Of a stretch of 6,754 nucleotides of DNA, positions 5,862 through 6,754 are shown piece after piece; position 1 is the first letter of the stretch; the number at the start of each line of letters is the position of its first letter. Under the pieces are notes generated by a model that worked only from the letters and a program-made list of their open reading frames with translations, was not told where the DNA came from and made no database searches. The stretch lies in assembly GCA_021798235.1 (NCBI GenBank), contig JAJZMO010000029.1:1-6754 (forward strand), written 5' to 3'. A program made the translations under genes and the position numbers. The stretch comes from Acidobacteriota bacterium. GTDB taxonomy: Bacteria; Acidobacteriota; Terriglobia; Terriglobales; Acidobacteriaceae.

Positions 5862-6448
5862 TGCGCGCGCGTGCAGCGAGGATCGACAATTTCAATGCAG
5901 GTGGGGCGGCTTCGGTCGCACTGCTGGGGCTTGGCTCCAACCTGGGCGATCGCTGGGAGCAGCTGCGCGCAGCCGTGCGCGCCCTGCAAGCACACGGCGA
6001 GGTGCTCGCCGTCTCCAGCGTGTATGCAACCGCGCCGGTGGGCATGGTGGAACAGCCGGAATTTTTGAATGCGGTACTCACGCTGCGCACTTCGCTTGCG
6101 CCAGAAATGTTGCTGCAAAGAATGCTGGAGGTGGAACGTGGATTGGGTCGCGTGCGCGGGCAAGAGGCGAGTGGGCAGCCACGCGGTGGGCCGCGCATGC
6201 TGGACTTGGATTTGCTGCTGCACGGCGCAACGATTCTCGCAACGCCAGAGCTGACGCTGCCGCATCCGGAGATGCACCGCAGGCGTTTTGTACTTGCGCC
6301 CGCGGTGGAGATCGCGCCCAACCTTGTGCATCCTGTGCTGGGCCACACGTTGGCGCAGTTGCTGGATGCGCTCGAAGACGCGGGCAGCAATCGCAGCGCC
6401 GCTGTGCAACGGCTGGGCGCGTTGCACGCAGCGCAATCCGGCGCGTAA
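5861..6448 (+). CDS. folK: 6-hydroxymethyl-7,8-dihydropterin pyrophosphokinase (HPPK)
   Basis: HPPK transfers pyrophosphate from ATP to 6-hydroxymethyl-dihydropterin, the step before dihydropteroate synthase in folate synthesis, in the cytosol. The ATG at 5861 shares its A with the TGA of lpxC (TGATG), so translation is probably coupled to lpxC; no separate ribosome site is evident. The 195 residues compare with about 160 in E. coli HPPK. The excess is an N-terminal tail of about 17 residues, a Gly/Arg/Gln-rich loop near 99-111, and a C-terminal extension after 172. Motifs: LGLGSNLGDR (22-31), SSVYATAPVG with QPEFLNAV (52-72), the ML-EVERGLGRVR helix, GPRMLDLDLLL with magnesium-binding Asp115 and Asp117, and LTLPHPEMHRRRFVLAPAVEIAP (from 131) with His135 and His139. 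An earlier in-frame GTG at 5786 lies deep inside lpxC and adds nothing conserved. Confidence 0.95.
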   Translation: MRARAARIDNFNAGGAASVALLGLGSNLGDRWEQLRAAVRALQAHGEVLAVSSVYATAPVGMVEQPEFLNAVLTLRTSLAPEMLLQRMLEVERGLGRVRGQEASGQPRGGPRMLDLDLLLHGATILATPELTLPHPEMHRRRFVLAPAVEIAPNLVHPVLGHTLAQLLDALEDAGSNRSAAVQRLGALHAAQSGA

Positions 6449-6470
6449 TCAACACGCACACTGGATTCGA

Positions 6471-6476
6471 TACACT
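6471..6476 (+). promoter_or_regulatory. Candidate -10 box for the gene starting at 6484
   Basis: TACACT (4 of 6 matches) lies 7 nt before the ATG. TCAACA at 6449-6454, 16 bp upstream, matches the -35 consensus at 4 of 6 positions. The predicted transcription start falls on or next to the start codon. Confidence 0.35.
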
Positions 6477-6483
6477 GCGAAGT

Positions 6484-6754
6484 ATGCAGCGTACGGTTCG
6501 TTTTTCTTTCTTCATCCGTTCCCAGACTTTTTTGCGGCAACATCGGTACACGGTGGCCTGCTTTGCAATGGGCGCCCTCGGTCTACTTGTGGCACCCACC
6601 TTGCGCAAGGTGCAGGCGCAAACGGAACAGGCTGCGGTTCCGGCACAGGCAACGATCGGCCCTGCGTCTGGGCTGGATTGGGTGTTCGATTCCACCACAG
6701 ACGACCGGATTCTTACGCATTTGAATGCGGCAATTCACTTTCATCGCACCGCCA
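6484..6754 (+). CDS. Exported protein, N-terminal part (3' end outside window)
   Basis: From the ATG at 6484 the frame stays open to the window end, giving 90 residues. The N-terminus is basic (MQRTVRFSFFIRSQTFLRQ), followed by a hydrophobic stretch (about residues 24-38, ACFAMGALGLLVAP) and a likely signal-peptidase site after VQA (residue 44), so the protein is exported or anchored in the membrane. The mature start is Gln/Ala-rich, then GLDWVFDSTTDDRI and THLNAAIHFHRT, which reads as the beginning of a helical domain. Distantly this resembles the periplasmic N-terminus of some acidobacterial MscS-type mechanosensitive channel proteins, but that is a memory-based guess and no channel motif is in view. 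It starts 36 nt after folK on the same strand. The candidate -10 box just upstream suggests its own transcription. Confidence 0.68.
   Translation, partial: MQRTVRFSFFIRSQTFLRQHRYTVACFAMGALGLLVAPTLRKVQAQTEQAAVPAQATIGPASGLDWVFDSTTDDRILTHLNAAIHFHRTA

Noticed and set aside
5593..6698. Minus-strand open frames opposite lpxC and folK
   Set aside because: Both plus-strand genes carry complete family motifs; the antisense products are Ser/Pro/Ala/Arg-rich with no recognisable domain.

Overview
The window reads as chromosomal DNA from a diderm (Gram-negative) bacterium of moderately high GC. The best guess is Acidobacteriota, class Terriglobia. This rests on lpxC (lipid A synthesis), which requires an LPS-containing outer membrane, and on remembered resemblance of the LpxC, malectin-domain and secreted hypothetical proteins to acidobacterial ones. 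No database search was possible.

Left third (1-2663), carbohydrate-related: the 3' end of a gene whose product ends in a malectin-like carbohydrate-binding domain, then a 155-bp gap with a 10-bp-periodic triple repeat and overlapping inverted repeats, then a complete secreted modular cellulase. The cellulase runs signal peptide, GH5 catalytic domain of the Acidothermus E1 type (GH5_1), Gly-rich linker, fibronectin III, second Gly-rich linker, CBM2. It ends in a textbook Rho-independent terminator.

Middle (2664-4172): a minus-strand gene for a secreted protein of unknown function converges on the cellulase. It is divergent from a RidA-type enamine/imine deaminase gene on the plus strand.

Right third (4173-6754), housekeeping on the plus strand: a Maf-type nucleotide pyrophosphatase, then lpxC and folK joined by a TGATG stop/start overlap, then the 5' end of a gene for an exported protein that leaves the window. 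The lpxC frame has no ATG or GTG start where homology requires one. The likeliest start is a CTG placed 5 nt after a GGGAG Shine-Dalgarno sequence.

No tRNA, rRNA, CRISPR array, IS element or phage gene was seen. No clearly new multi-gene system is visible. The points most worth checking are the cellulase leader (periodic repeat plus competing hairpins), the lpxC start, and a recurrent -10-like hexamer 6-7 nt ahead of three start codons that suggests leaderless mRNAs.
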